From DATMAM01 sp035559995 (GTDB lineage: Bacteria; Desulfobacterota; Binatia; UBA9968), in the NCBI GenBank assembly GCA_035559995.1, contig DATMAM010000029.1, positions 62,001 to 126,000 on the forward strand: a DNA stretch of 64,000 nucleotides, read 5' to 3'. Under the pieces are notes generated by a model that was given only the letters and a program-made list of their open reading frames with translations, had not been told where the DNA came from and ran no database searches. Position 1 is the first letter of the stretch. Each line of letters begins with the position of its first letter. This document shows positions 44,431-53,538 of the stretch, one piece after another. Made by a program: the position numbers and the translations under genes.

Positions 44431-45405
44431 ATGCCCATGGCGCTTTTGCTTACCGCGCGCGATCTCGAGCCGCTTTTTGCAACCCCGGCCTCGGTGGATT
44501 CTCTTCTCGAAATGGTCGCTGAGGCGTCTTGCGCGCAAAGCCGCGGTGAGGTAACGGGCGCGGGCGGTTTTTTGCTGCCGCTGCCGGATAAAAAAAGAAA
44601 TTTTCGCATCATGACGGCGGCCTTGCCGAACGCGGGCGCGCTGCTTCGCGTCTACGCGCTTTTTGCCGGCGCGAAAGACGGCCATTTCAATATTCTCTTC
44701 GACGCAGAAAGCGGCGACCTCCTCGCGCTCATCGCCGGCGCCGAGCTTAACGTGTGGCGCACGGGCGCGCCCGCCGGCGTCGCCTGCCGGCTCCTGGCGC
44801 GCCACGACGCGCAAACCCTCGCGCTGCTTGGCAGCGGCCGCCAGGCGCGCGGCCAGCTGCTCGCGATCCGCCGCGCCGTGCCGTCGCTCAAGCTGGCGCG
44901 CGTCTTTTCCCCGACTGAAGCGCATCGCCGGCGCTTCGCGGAGCAAATGACCTCCTGGCTGGGGCTCGACGTTGAAGCGGCCGAAGACCCGCGCGCCGCT
45001 CTCGCGCGCGCCGACATCATCGCGGTTGCGACAAATTCGCGCGCGCCCGTGCTTGACGAGGGCTGGATTGAGCCAGGCGCTCTGATCATCTCAATTACGA
45101 GCGGCCAATTGCCGGCGGCGCTTGTCGCGCGCTCGCGCGTCGTCGTCTCGTCACGGGAAGAGCTGCTGAGCTTCAAGCCGCCGCGCCAACCTTACAGCGC
45201 GATGATAGCGCGCGGCGCTTGGTCGGCTGACAAGGCCGCGGAATTAGGGGAAGTCATGCTGGGCCAACGACTCGGGCGGCAGGGCGAGAGCGAGATTGTT
45301 CTCTTTGAGCTTCTCGGCCTGCCGGCCTGGGATGCGGCGGCGAGCGCCTGGGCCTACCGCTGGGCTCTCGACCACAAAGCCGGCGCGCCCTTCTCCTTGG
45401 GATGA
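44431..45405 (+). CDS. Ornithine cyclodeaminase/mu-crystallin family protein (1 of 3)
   Basis: NAD(P)-dependent enzyme family that includes ornithine cyclodeaminase, alanine dehydrogenase and imine reductases. About 324 residues. The Rossmann motif is LALLGSGRQARGQLLAI, followed by DIIAVATNSRAPVLD. The N-terminal ligand-binding lysine and arginine are less clear than in true ornithine cyclodeaminase, so the substrate is open. The start is taken at 44431; the open frame begins at 44257 in the divergent promoter. A second ATG at 44437 is possible. Confidence 0.87.
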   Translation: MPMALLLTARDLEPLFATPASVDSLLEMVAEASCAQSRGEVTGAGGFLLPLPDKKRNFRIMTAALPNAGALLRVYALFAGAKDGHFNILFDAESGDLLALIAGAELNVWRTGAPAGVACRLLARHDAQTLALLGSGRQARGQLLAIRRAVPSLKLARVFSPTEAHRRRFAEQMTSWLGLDVEAAEDPRAALARADIIAVATNSRAPVLDEGWIEPGALIISITSGQLPAALVARSRVVVSSREELLSFKPPRQPYSAMIARGAWSADKAAELGEVMLGQRLGRQGESEIVLFELLGLPAWDAAASAWAYRWALDHKAGAPFSLG

Positions 45406-45455
45406 GAGCGGCCGGATTGCGGCTTCGCTCTCCGCTTTCTGGGGCCGCTAGAAAG

Positions 45456-45884
45456 CTATTTGAGCGCCGTGCGCAGTACGCGCACGGCCTTGTCGGCATC
45501 CGCCGCCTGGTCGAAAGCGAAATAGGTGACGCTCCGCCGTCCGAGAGCGGCCGCCGAGATGCCGCGCAGGTTGATTCCGGCGTCGGCAAGCGCGCGTGTC
45601 ATCTTCAGGCCGAGACCCGGCTTGTCCGGCCCCTCGACCCGCACCGAATGCAGGCTCTCGGTGGTGCTGAGGCCGGCTTCCGCCGCCGCGCGGGTCTGCT
45701 TGGCTCCTTTGAGCGGCGCTAGGAAAACCACTCCGGTTCCGGGTTTTTCCGGCGCGCGGCGCGCGATGATAAATTCTAAGCTCGCTCCAGCCTTGCTCAG
45801 AGACTCGAGCTTGTCAGCCAATCCCCCGGGGCGGTCCTCGATTTCGCCCGCCCAGACATTTACTTTGCTCACCGAATACGCCAT
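45456..45884 (-). CDS. Tandem ACT domain protein
   Basis: Small cytoplasmic protein of 142 residues made of two ACT domains. The first starts with VNVWAGEIEDRPGGLADKLESL, the second with SVRVEGPDKPGLGLKMTRALADAGINLRG-type sequence near residue 80. ACT domains usually bind amino acids. No catalytic domain is fused, so it should be a regulatory or sensing protein acting on a partner. It lies between a TctC gene upstream and a convergent ornithine-cyclodeaminase-like gene, both linked to amino or carboxylic acids. Confidence 0.87.
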   Translation of the reverse strand: MAYSVSKVNVWAGEIEDRPGGLADKLESLSKAGASLEFIIARRAPEKPGTGVVFLAPLKGAKQTRAAAEAGLSTTESLHSVRVEGPDKPGLGLKMTRALADAGINLRGISAAALGRRSVTYFAFDQAADADKAVRVLRTALK

Positions 45885-45928
45885 GGTGCCACCTCCTTAG
45901 AAAGAATTTCCCAGCCGCAACGCGATGG

Positions 45929-46978
45929 TCATTTGGCCAAGAGCCGCTTCATTCCCTGCAACACTTCTGGCGGCTGAACGACGATTTCTTTCGCCATCGC
46001 CTCCAACTCCTCGCCGGCGATCGGCTTAATCCCCCACTGCCTTTTTTCCGCCTCGGCCAGCAGCTCGCGGTCCCCGAGGGCGCCCTTAAACCCTTCGCGC
46101 AAGATCTTGAGCCGGTCCGCCGCAATACCCGGAGGGCCGACATAGGGCCGGCCGAAGTCGTCCGCGGCCAGAAGCACTCGCGCCAGCCGCTTCGTCGGCT
46201 CGGGCGTTTTGTACTTCTCCATCAGCTCCCAAATCGTCGGCACGTCCGGCAGCTTCGGATCCCGCTGCCTGCCGCCTTGCACGAGCGGGCGCACAAATCC
46301 GGTCCTTGCCCAGGTGCGGCCCGGCTCGTTTCCGAGATAGGCCTGCACGGTTCCGCCCCAGCACTGCACCTCGCCCTTCTCGAGCGCAAGATTAACGTCG
46401 GACGACCCCTGGTAGCCGGCGACGATCGTGAGCTTTAATCCCAGCGCCTCCTCCAGCAGCCGGGGAAAATAGTGGCTGATGGTCCCGATGCCGGTCGCGC
46501 CGCACTTTGTCGGCTCGGGAGCCTTGCGCAGGTCCTCGATCGTGCTATAGCGGTGGTCGGAGCGAATGTAGAAAATTCTGTCGGTGCTCTCCGGGTTGAT
46601 AACCCAGCTAAACTTTCCCCAGTCGTACTGGATCTCCTTGCTGCCCATGAGCTGCTCGATGTAGAGCGACGGGCTAAAAGTGGCGAGCGTCAAGCCGTCG
46701 GGCTTGGCGACGCTGTAGATATAGTTCCCCGCCACCACCGAACCGCCTCCCGGCACGTTCTGAACCACAACCGCCGGGTTGCCGGGGATATACTTGGGCA
46801 CATGCTGGCCGAAAAGACGGGCCCAGAGGTCGAAAGTGCCGCCGGGAGAAAAACCCACGATGATTCGAATCGTCTTGCCCTTGAAAAAGGGCTCGCCCTG
46901 AGCCTGGAGACTCGCGCCGGGGTAGAGCGTCGCCGCGAGCAAAAAAGCCGCCGCTCCGAGACCTCCTCTGTGTGCCAT
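45929..46978 (-). CDS. Bug/TctC-type binding protein (3 of 3)
   Basis: Binding protein of 349 residues. The signal peptide ends SLQAQ near residue 26, then FFKGKTIRIIVGFSPGGTFDLWAR and GNPAVVVQNVPGGGSVVAGNYIYS follow. I chose the ATG at 46978 because AAGGAGG lies seven bases upstream; the longer frame from 47092 has no ribosome site or signal peptide. It precedes the tandem ACT gene on the same strand by 44 bases, so the two may be one transcript. No TctA/TctB partner is present. Confidence 0.92.
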   Translation of the reverse strand: MAHRGGLGAAAFLLAATLYPGASLQAQGEPFFKGKTIRIIVGFSPGGTFDLWARLFGQHVPKYIPGNPAVVVQNVPGGGSVVAGNYIYSVAKPDGLTLATFSPSLYIEQLMGSKEIQYDWGKFSWVINPESTDRIFYIRSDHRYSTIEDLRKAPEPTKCGATGIGTISHYFPRLLEEALGLKLTIVAGYQGSSDVNLALEKGEVQCWGGTVQAYLGNEPGRTWARTGFVRPLVQGGRQRDPKLPDVPTIWELMEKYKTPEPTKRLARVLLAADDFGRPYVGPPGIAADRLKILREGFKGALGDRELLAEAEKRQWGIKPIAGEELEAMAKEIVVQPPEVLQGMKRLLAK

Positions 46979-47115
46979 GCTCGCCTCCTTGCACCGCGTG
47001 GCCGACACAAACTGAACCGACCGCAGAGGCAAAGTCAATCCAGCCGCGGCGATAGTGCAGGCTTGTTTAGTACAGGGTCGGGGGAAGGTCAAGACGGCGA
47101 TTCGCGGCCCGGCGG

Positions 47116-50100
47116 CTACTGTCTCGCGGGCCAGAGGCGGGCGAAGCGCTCCCGGAGGGCCGCGACGCGGCCGTTGCTCGCGAACGCGCGCCAGGTGAGC
47201 TTCTGCGCGGCGTCCTCAAAAATGGAGTAAGCGACCGGCGTCACCAGCAAGGTGAGCAGCAAGCACAGCGTCTGTCCTCCGATGACGACCACCGCCACTG
47301 CGCGCCGCTCCTCGGCGCCGGGCCCCGAGCCGAGCGCAAGCGGCAACATACCGGCCACCAGCGCCAGCGTTGTCATCAGGATCGGCCGCAGCCGGTCGCG
47401 ATTGCCCTGCATGATCGCCGCCATCCGCTCCATGCCCTGCTCGCGCAGCTTGTTCATATGGTCGATCTGCAGGATCGCATTCTTCTTGACCACGCCGAAG
47501 AGCACGAGAATGCCGAGCGCCGAATAGAGATTCAACGTGTTGCCGCTAACCCAGAGCGACAAGAGCGCGAAAGGCACGGAGAGCGGAAGCGAGAGCAAAA
47601 TCGTCAACGGATGAATCGTGCTTTCATACTGCGACGCCAGAATCATATACATGAAAATGATCGACAGCAGGAACGCCCACAAAAACTCATTGAACGTTCG
47701 CTCCAGCTCCCGTCCGCGCCCGGACACGCTCGTGGTGTACTCGATCGGGAGGTTCATCTCCCGCACCGCTTGCCGCAGAGCTTCCAGCCGATCGGCGAGA
47801 GCAAAGCCCGGCGCGATCTGGGCGCGCAGGCTCACCTGCCGTTGGCGGTCCAACCGGTCGATGCGCGAAGCGCTCTTGGCCGATTCGAACTTCACGACGT
47901 TGTCGAGCCGGACCAGGCCGTTGCCGCCGCGCGGCACATAAAGACGCGCTATCGTCGACAACTCTTCGCGGTCGTGCGGCGTCAGGCGCAACTGCACGTC
48001 GTAGTCCTCATTCAGCTTCGGGTCGATGAAGCGCGACACCTCGGTATCGCCGCCGACCATCAGCCGGAGAGCCGTCGCGATGTCTTCGATGCGCACGTTG
48101 AGATCGGCCGCGCGCTGGCGGTCGATGACGACCCGAGCTTCGGGCCTTTCGAGCTTGAGGGTGATATCGGCGTCGATAATGCCCAGTTCCTTCGAGCGGA
48201 GGCGGAGCCGTTCGCCGTACTCGGCGAGCGCGTTGAGATCCGGCCCGCGCAAGACAAAATCGATATCCCAGTTGCCGCCGCCGATATTAAAAGACGGCGC
48301 GTTGCGCACCTGGGTGCGGAGGTCCGGAAACTGGGCGAGGCGCCGGCGCACCTGCTGCATGACATCGCGCTGCGACGTGATCTCGGTAAAAGCGGCCCAA
48401 GGCCGGCCGCTGAGCGTCTCGCGCCACAGCCGGCTCGGCGACGGGGTGCGCTCTTCGTGCGGCGCGATCCGGACATAGCATGAGCCCTGATTCACGTTGC
48501 CCAGAAAACCGCCGCCGGCGTCGCAGAGCAGCAAGCGCACGAGCGGCACCGAGCGAATTTCGCTCTCGACGGCGCGCATGATGCCGTCCATCGCCGCGAG
48601 GCTCGTGCCTTCAGGCGCGACCACCGTGACGTCGAATTCCGCTTCGTCGACATCGCTCGGGATGTATTCCTGCCGCACCAGTTTGTAGAGCGGGATCGAC
48701 GAGAGCGCGACCGCCGCCGCGACCAGCATGACCGCCGCGCGATGCCCCATCGACCACCCGAGCATGCGCTCGTAATGGCGGTCGATCCAGGCGTAGAAAC
48801 CTCGCCGCGAGCGCGCCGCGCCGCGCTCGCCGCCGAGAGCCGCGTCTTCGGCCCGCAGCATGCGCGCGCTCATCATCGGCGTCAGCGTGAACGACACGAG
48901 CAGGCTGACGAGCACGGCCACGGCCGCCGTGATGCCGAACTGGAAAAGAAAGCGCCCGGAAATGCTCGACATGAACGACACCGGAACGAAGATGACCACC
49001 AGGCTGAAAGTGGTCGCCATAACGGCCAGGCCGATCTCGGCCGTGGCCGCCCGCGCCGCCGCAAAAGCGTTCATGCGCTTCTCTTCGACGAAGCGGAAGA
49101 TGTTCTCGAGCACGACAATGGCGTCGTCGATGACGACCCCGACCATGAGGACCAGAGCGAGCATCGTGACGCTGTTCAGGGTAAAGTCGAGAGCCCACAT
49201 CATCCCGAACGTCGAGATCACCGAAGCGGGAATCGCGACCGCGGCGATCACGGTCGAGCGCCAGCTGCGCATGAAGACGAGCACGACAAGCGAGGCGAGA
49301 ATGCTTCCCAGCACGAGGTGGACATTGATTTCGTGCAGCGCGGCGTAAATGTAGCGCGACTGGTCGCGGATCACTTCCAGCTTGACGTCGCTCGGCAGCT
49401 GGCGGCTCACGCGCTCGAGGTTGCGCTTGACCGCCTCGATCACCGCGACCGTATTGGCGCCCGACTGGCGGCGGATCTGAAGCTGCACGGTCGGGACGCC
49501 GTTGAGGCGCGAAACCGACCTCTGCTCTTTCGTCCCGTCCTCGGCCGAGCCGATGTCGCGAATGCGGATCGGCGCGCCGTTCACCGTCGCCACCACGAGA
49601 TCGTTGAATTGCTCGGGAACCTGGATGCGCCCCATCGTGCGCAGCACCTGTTCGTGCGCCCCGCCCGTGATGTTGCCGCCGGGAATATCGGCGTGCTGCC
49701 GCTGGATAGCCTCGCGCACGGCGGTGATGGGAATCTGGTAAGCCGCGAGCCGGTCGGCGTCGACCCAGACGTTGATCGCCCGCTCGAGGCCGCCGACGAT
49801 CCGCACCTCGCCGACGCCGGCGGCGCGCTCGAGCTGGACCTTGACGACTTTGTCGGCCAGCTCGGTGAGCTCGCGCAGCGACCTTTCGCCGGAAAGAGCG
49901 ATCGTGATCACCGGCGAGTTTTCATTGTTGAACTTCGAGATGACGGGCGGATCGATATCGCGCGGCAACCGATTGAGCACGGTCGCGACCCGATCGCGCA
50001 CATCCTGGGCCGCGACGTCGATATCGCGATTCAAGTTGAACGTCGCGATAACGAAAGAGGTGCCGGGGCCCGAGATCGAGCGCAGCTCCTCGATGCCCTC

Positions 50101-50325
50101 GACCGTGTTGACCGCCTCCTCGATGGGTTGCGCGATAACGGTTTCCACTTCCTCGGGTGACGCCCCGGGAAGCGTGGTGCGCACCGAGACGTTCGGCAGA
50201 TCGACGGAAGGGAACCGGTCTACGCCGAGCCGGAAGTAGCTCGCCGCCCCGACCACGACGAGCGACAGAATGATCATCGAGGCGAAGACCGGACGCCTTA
50301 TGGAGATCTCGGCGAGCTTCTGCAT
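47116..50325 (-). CDS. RND-family multidrug efflux permease (HAE-type)
   Basis: Proton-driven inner-membrane pump of 1069 residues, a normal length. The first membrane helix is at residues 12-30 (FASMIILSLVVVG), followed by the periplasmic porter domain. The proton-relay aspartates are in GVVIDDAIVVLEN near residue 400, and the matching lysine lies in GVVKKNAILQIDH near residue 965. The adaptor stop and this start overlap as TGATG, so translation is coupled. No outer-membrane channel gene is present, so a TolC-like protein must come from elsewhere. Confidence 0.95.
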   Translation of the reverse strand: MQKLAEISIRRPVFASMIILSLVVVGAASYFRLGVDRFPSVDLPNVSVRTTLPGASPEEVETVIAQPIEEAVNTVEGIEELRSISGPGTSFVIATFNLNRDIDVAAQDVRDRVATVLNRLPRDIDPPVISKFNNENSPVITIALSGERSLRELTELADKVVKVQLERAAGVGEVRIVGGLERAINVWVDADRLAAYQIPITAVREAIQRQHADIPGGNITGGAHEQVLRTMGRIQVPEQFNDLVVATVNGAPIRIRDIGSAEDGTKEQRSVSRLNGVPTVQLQIRRQSGANTVAVIEAVKRNLERVSRQLPSDVKLEVIRDQSRYIYAALHEINVHLVLGSILASLVVLVFMRSWRSTVIAAVAIPASVISTFGMMWALDFTLNSVTMLALVLMVGVVIDDAIVVLENIFRFVEEKRMNAFAAARAATAEIGLAVMATTFSLVVIFVPVSFMSSISGRFLFQFGITAAVAVLVSLLVSFTLTPMMSARMLRAEDAALGGERGAARSRRGFYAWIDRHYERMLGWSMGHRAAVMLVAAAVALSSIPLYKLVRQEYIPSDVDEAEFDVTVVAPEGTSLAAMDGIMRAVESEIRSVPLVRLLLCDAGGGFLGNVNQGSCYVRIAPHEERTPSPSRLWRETLSGRPWAAFTEITSQRDVMQQVRRRLAQFPDLRTQVRNAPSFNIGGGNWDIDFVLRGPDLNALAEYGERLRLRSKELGIIDADITLKLERPEARVVIDRQRAADLNVRIEDIATALRLMVGGDTEVSRFIDPKLNEDYDVQLRLTPHDREELSTIARLYVPRGGNGLVRLDNVVKFESAKSASRIDRLDRQRQVSLRAQIAPGFALADRLEALRQAVREMNLPIEYTTSVSGRGRELERTFNEFLWAFLLSIIFMYMILASQYESTIHPLTILLSLPLSVPFALLSLWVSGNTLNLYSALGILVLFGVVKKNAILQIDHMNKLREQGMERMAAIMQGNRDRLRPILMTTLALVAGMLPLALGSGPGAEERRAVAVVVIGGQTLCLLLTLLVTPVAYSIFEDAAQKLTWRAFASNGRVAALRERFARLWPARQ

Positions 50326-51569
50326 CAGTTCACCGCGATGACGGGCTGGCCGGCGGCGAGATTGCCGGGCCGGAGGATCACGCGCTCGGTGGCGCTGATC
50401 CCTTCGAGAATCTCCACCTGATCGCCGACGCGCCGGCCGGTGCGCACGCGCTTCTCGACCACTTTGCCCTCGGCGACCGTGAGCACCTTGTCGATCCCCG
50501 CAAAGGTCACGATCGCATCCTGCGGCACGGCCACGATCTGCTCGCCCGCCTCGACGATGATGTCGCCCTTGGCAAACGCCCCGGGCCGCAGGAGGCCGTG
50601 GGGATTGGCGACCTCGGCCTCAACGAGCAAGGTCCTGTTCGTCTCTGAGATCGCGGGGGAAAGGCGCACGACGCGCCCCGTGTACTTGTTGGGATCGCCT
50701 TCGACGGTCAGCTCCACGGTCTGTCCGACCCGCACCATTCCCGCTTCCCGCTCCGGCACCGAAAGCCGCAGACGCAGCGGATGGATCCGCACGAGGGTCA
50801 CTACCGGAGTCCCCTCCGCCAGATACTGGCCGACCGACGCCTGCCGCTCGCTCACGGCGCCGTCTATCGGCGACACGATCACGGTATCGGCGAGCTGCTG
50901 GCGCGCGATCTCGAGTTCGGCGCGGCGCTGGACGACCAGGGCCTGACGATTGCGGACTTCCTCGATCGCATCCTGATAGCGCCCTTCGGCGACCGTGAGC
51001 TGGGAAATCGCCGCGTCGAGCTCGGCGCGCGCGATAAAATTTCCTTCCCAGAGTTTTACCATCCGGTCGTGCGTCAACCGCGCCTCCTTGAGAACGGCCG
51101 CCGCCTGGCGCACCAGCGCCGTCTCTTCGAGGTCGATGGTATCCTCCGCGCCGTCCGGCGTCAGTCCCAGGCGCACGCGCGCCTGCTGGAGCGCGGCTTG
51201 GGCCTGCTTCACCCGTAACTCGTAGTCGCTCGGGTCGATGCGCGCGAGCGGCTGCCCTTTTTTCACGCGGCTGCCGAGATCCACGTGGATCTCGCTCAGC
51301 CGCCCGACGACTTTCGCGCCGAGCACCACCCGGTCCTCGGCGGCGAGCGTTCCGATGGCGCTCACGACGCGCGGCACGCTGATTTGCGCAGCCGAAGCGA
51401 GCCGGACTTGGCGGGGGGCGCTCTCCGTTCCCGGGCGCGCCGTCGCCGGCGGGTCGCTCTTGCACGAAGCCAAGCCGATGCCCAAAAACGCCGCTGCGAG
51501 CGGCCGCCGCCATCCTCGAGAGCGCATCTTTCGAGGAAAAAACGCCGCCTTCACGGGCCACGCGCTCAT
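50325..51569 (-). CDS. RND efflux periplasmic adaptor (membrane fusion protein)
   Basis: Adaptor of 414 residues linking the pump to an outer-membrane channel. A lipobox-like GLASC ends the N-terminal hydrophobic stretch near residue 36, so the protein is probably a lipoprotein. EIHVDLGSRVKKGQPLARIDPSD is the biotinyl-lipoyl half motif, followed by an alpha-hairpin (113-210) and VVSPIDGAVSERQASVGQYL. The ATG at 51569 overlaps the tetR stop as ATGA and has GGGAGGAAG upstream. An ATG at 51527 would give a more usual signal length. Confidence 0.94.
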   Translation of the reverse strand: MSAWPVKAAFFPRKMRSRGWRRPLAAAFLGIGLASCKSDPPATARPGTESAPRQVRLASAAQISVPRVVSAIGTLAAEDRVVLGAKVVGRLSEIHVDLGSRVKKGQPLARIDPSDYELRVKQAQAALQQARVRLGLTPDGAEDTIDLEETALVRQAAAVLKEARLTHDRMVKLWEGNFIARAELDAAISQLTVAEGRYQDAIEEVRNRQALVVQRRAELEIARQQLADTVIVSPIDGAVSERQASVGQYLAEGTPVVTLVRIHPLRLRLSVPEREAGMVRVGQTVELTVEGDPNKYTGRVVRLSPAISETNRTLLVEAEVANPHGLLRPGAFAKGDIIVEAGEQIVAVPQDAIVTFAGIDKVLTVAEGKVVEKRVRTGRRVGDQVEILEGISATERVILRPGNLAAGQPVIAVN

Positions 51570-52216
51570 CGCTCGGCTTCCTCCCTTTGAGCGTAAGCTT
51601 TGAGCGCCGCGAGCGAAAACCTGGTGATGTGGTTCGCCAATCTGTCGACGTCCTTGACGGCGGGTTTATTTTCCGGATACAGCCGCTCGATCACGGCGCG
51701 CGCGTGATGATAATAAACGCACTGGCTCAGGATGCTGAGCGTGCACAGGCGCACGGCCGAGTCGCTCGCGCGGGGACCGAGCAACTCGCGCACGATGGCG
51801 CGCAGCTCTTCGTGCAGCGGGCGCGCGACTTCTTCCACGAGCATGTCCAGCGCGGCCGTCGGCTCGATCATTTCGCGCGCGATGATTTTCGTGTGCCAGC
51901 CGGGACGCCCGTTGTCGAAGACGCGCTGCAGGAACGAGCGGACGTAGGCGTAAAGCTTCCGTTCGGCGCCGGCGACTTTGCCCGAATTCGCCGGGTACTT
52001 GATCGCGTGCGCCTTGGGCACCGACCGCAGAACCGCCATGTAGAGCCCCTGTTTGTCGCCGAAATGATAGTTGACGGCGGCGACATTGGTTCCCGCCCGC
52101 TCGCAGATCTGCCGGATGGTCGCCGCCTGATAGCCGTACTGCGCGAAGATTTCGCCCGCCGCCTCGAGCAGCCGCCGTTCGGTCGATCTTTGCTCGTGCC
52201 GCTTTTTGTCAATCAT
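51566..52216 (-). CDS. TetR/AcrR family regulator of the efflux operon
   Basis: Repressor-like protein of about 216 residues. LEAAGEIFAQYGYQAATIRQICERAGTNVAAVNYHFGDK-type HTH (residues 17-55) is of the TetR kind, and the C-terminal half resembles the CerR/DUF1956 ligand domain. The start is set at the ATG at 52216; a longer frame from 52291 would include a palindrome in the coding region. Genes tetR, adaptor and pump overlap in order and form one operon, most likely autoregulated and induced by a pump substrate. Confidence 0.9.
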   Translation of the reverse strand: MIDKKRHEQRSTERRLLEAAGEIFAQYGYQAATIRQICERAGTNVAAVNYHFGDKQGLYMAVLRSVPKAHAIKYPANSGKVAGAERKLYAYVRSFLQRVFDNGRPGWHTKIIAREMIEPTAALDMLVEEVARPLHEELRAIVRELLGPRASDSAVRLCTLSILSQCVYYHHARAVIERLYPENKPAVKDVDRLANHITRFSLAALKAYAQREEAER

Positions 52217-52237
52217 ACGCTTCAAACAAACGTATGA
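52213..52237. promoter_or_regulatory. Palindrome at the tetR start, candidate operator
   Basis: TCATACG and CGTATGA are exact complements around an 11-base spacer. The left arm covers the tetR start codon at 52216. Two direct AACAAACG copies overlap the right half. Position and symmetry suit an autorepressor site controlling tetR and perhaps the divergent gene at 52324. Confidence 0.5.
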
Positions 52238-52323
52238 AACAAACGATTGAAAATCAACCGCGCCGGGATTTTGCTTTTTTCGTCCCGCCATGGGATGTTT
52301 GACGGACAGCGGAGTTTTTTTCG

Positions 52324-53517
52324 ATGACGCTCGTTCTCAATACCGAGGAGGTGGTTCAAGCTCTCGATCTCGACGGCTACATCGCGGCGATGGAAGAAGC
52401 GTTTATCGAACTTGGGAAAGGGGCCGCGATCAACGCGCCGCGCACGGAAGCCGGCATTCCACTGCTCCGCTACGGCGCGTCGGAGACGATCCGGCTGCAA
52501 GCGCAGAGGCTGTTGCGCGCAATTCCCGAGGACGGAGACCCGCGCCAGTCGCCGCAGTGGATGAAAGCGGCCAAGGAATCCGACGAGCTCAACTACCGCC
52601 TCAAAACGATCGCCGGCGGCTATCCCAAGTGCGGCATCATGGCGCTCAAGATCGACTCGACGACGGATACGCGCCCGGTGATCGGCGGGAAAAAACGCAG
52701 CGTCAAAATGCCGCTCGGGGACGGCTGGCGCTACACCGGCATGATGCTCCTTTTCAACATCGTTACCGGCGAGCTGCTCGCGATTCTGCCGCTCGGCCCC
52801 CTGCAAAGAAACCGCGTTGCGGCGACCTCGGCCGTCGGCATCAAGTATCTGTCCCGCCAGGAATCGGAAACTCTGGGGCTCATAGGTTCGGGTTTCCAAG
52901 CCGAAGGCCAGGTTCTGGCGGCCGTGCGGGTCCGCCGTCTAAAGAAGATCAAAGTCTTTAGCCCAAATGCCGATCATCGCGCCGATTTTGCCGCGCGGAT
53001 GGAAAAGGCGGCGGGCGTCGAAATCGTTCCGGTCGAACGGCCCGAAGCGGCGTTCGGCGGCGTCGATATCGCTCTTAGCGCCACAACCGCGATGGATCCG
53101 GTTTTCGAATTTGGCTGGCTGCAACCGGGCGCGCATCTCGGCACGATCAATATTATGGAGGCGGATAACGAAAGCTTTACGCGGAGCAACACCGTCGTTG
53201 TCAACGCGCGCCCGTTCGGCGGTAAAAGCGATCTCATCCATGAATTCTCGATGGGAAAAGAGATGGATACCGGCGGAAAGACTCTCAATACGAAGTCCGC
53301 CCGACTGGATTGGCAGTCGATGCACGAGTTGGGCGATCTTCTTACGGGCAGGATTGCCGGCAGGAGAAGGCAGGAAGATATTACCTTTCATTGCAACAAC
53401 ATCGGTTTGGGGATCCAGCACGCCGCCACGGGCGCGCGAATCCTCGCCAACGCCCGGCGGCTAGGCTTGGGCCGGGAGATTCCGACCGAGTGGTTTTTAC
53501 AAAAAGATCACACGTGA
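52324..53517 (+). CDS. Ornithine cyclodeaminase family protein (2 of 3)
   Basis: Family member of 397 residues, longer than the copy at 44.4 kb. The Rossmann motif is LGLIGSGFQAEGQVLAAV, then DIALSATTAMDPVFEF, and it ends GREIPTEWFLQKDHT. This C-terminal motif is shared with the truncated gene at 63.3 kb (GREIPTDWFLESVHP), so those two are close paralogues. HCNNIGLGIQHAATGAR near residue 356 is also shared. It is divergent from the efflux operon and precedes the hairpin-repeat array. The substrate is unknown. Confidence 0.9.
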   Translation: MTLVLNTEEVVQALDLDGYIAAMEEAFIELGKGAAINAPRTEAGIPLLRYGASETIRLQAQRLLRAIPEDGDPRQSPQWMKAAKESDELNYRLKTIAGGYPKCGIMALKIDSTTDTRPVIGGKKRSVKMPLGDGWRYTGMMLLFNIVTGELLAILPLGPLQRNRVAATSAVGIKYLSRQESETLGLIGSGFQAEGQVLAAVRVRRLKKIKVFSPNADHRADFAARMEKAAGVEIVPVERPEAAFGGVDIALSATTAMDPVFEFGWLQPGAHLGTINIMEADNESFTRSNTVVVNARPFGGKSDLIHEFSMGKEMDTGGKTLNTKSARLDWQSMHELGDLLTGRIAGRRRQEDITFHCNNIGLGIQHAATGARILANARRLGLGREIPTEWFLQKDHT

Positions 53518-53538
53518 GGCCCTTCCGCCCGCGCCGAA

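Noticed and set aside
48742..50160. Plus-strand frame of 472 codons
   Set aside because: It is antisense to the RND pump; its histidine-, arginine- and aspartate-rich sequence is a shadow pattern.
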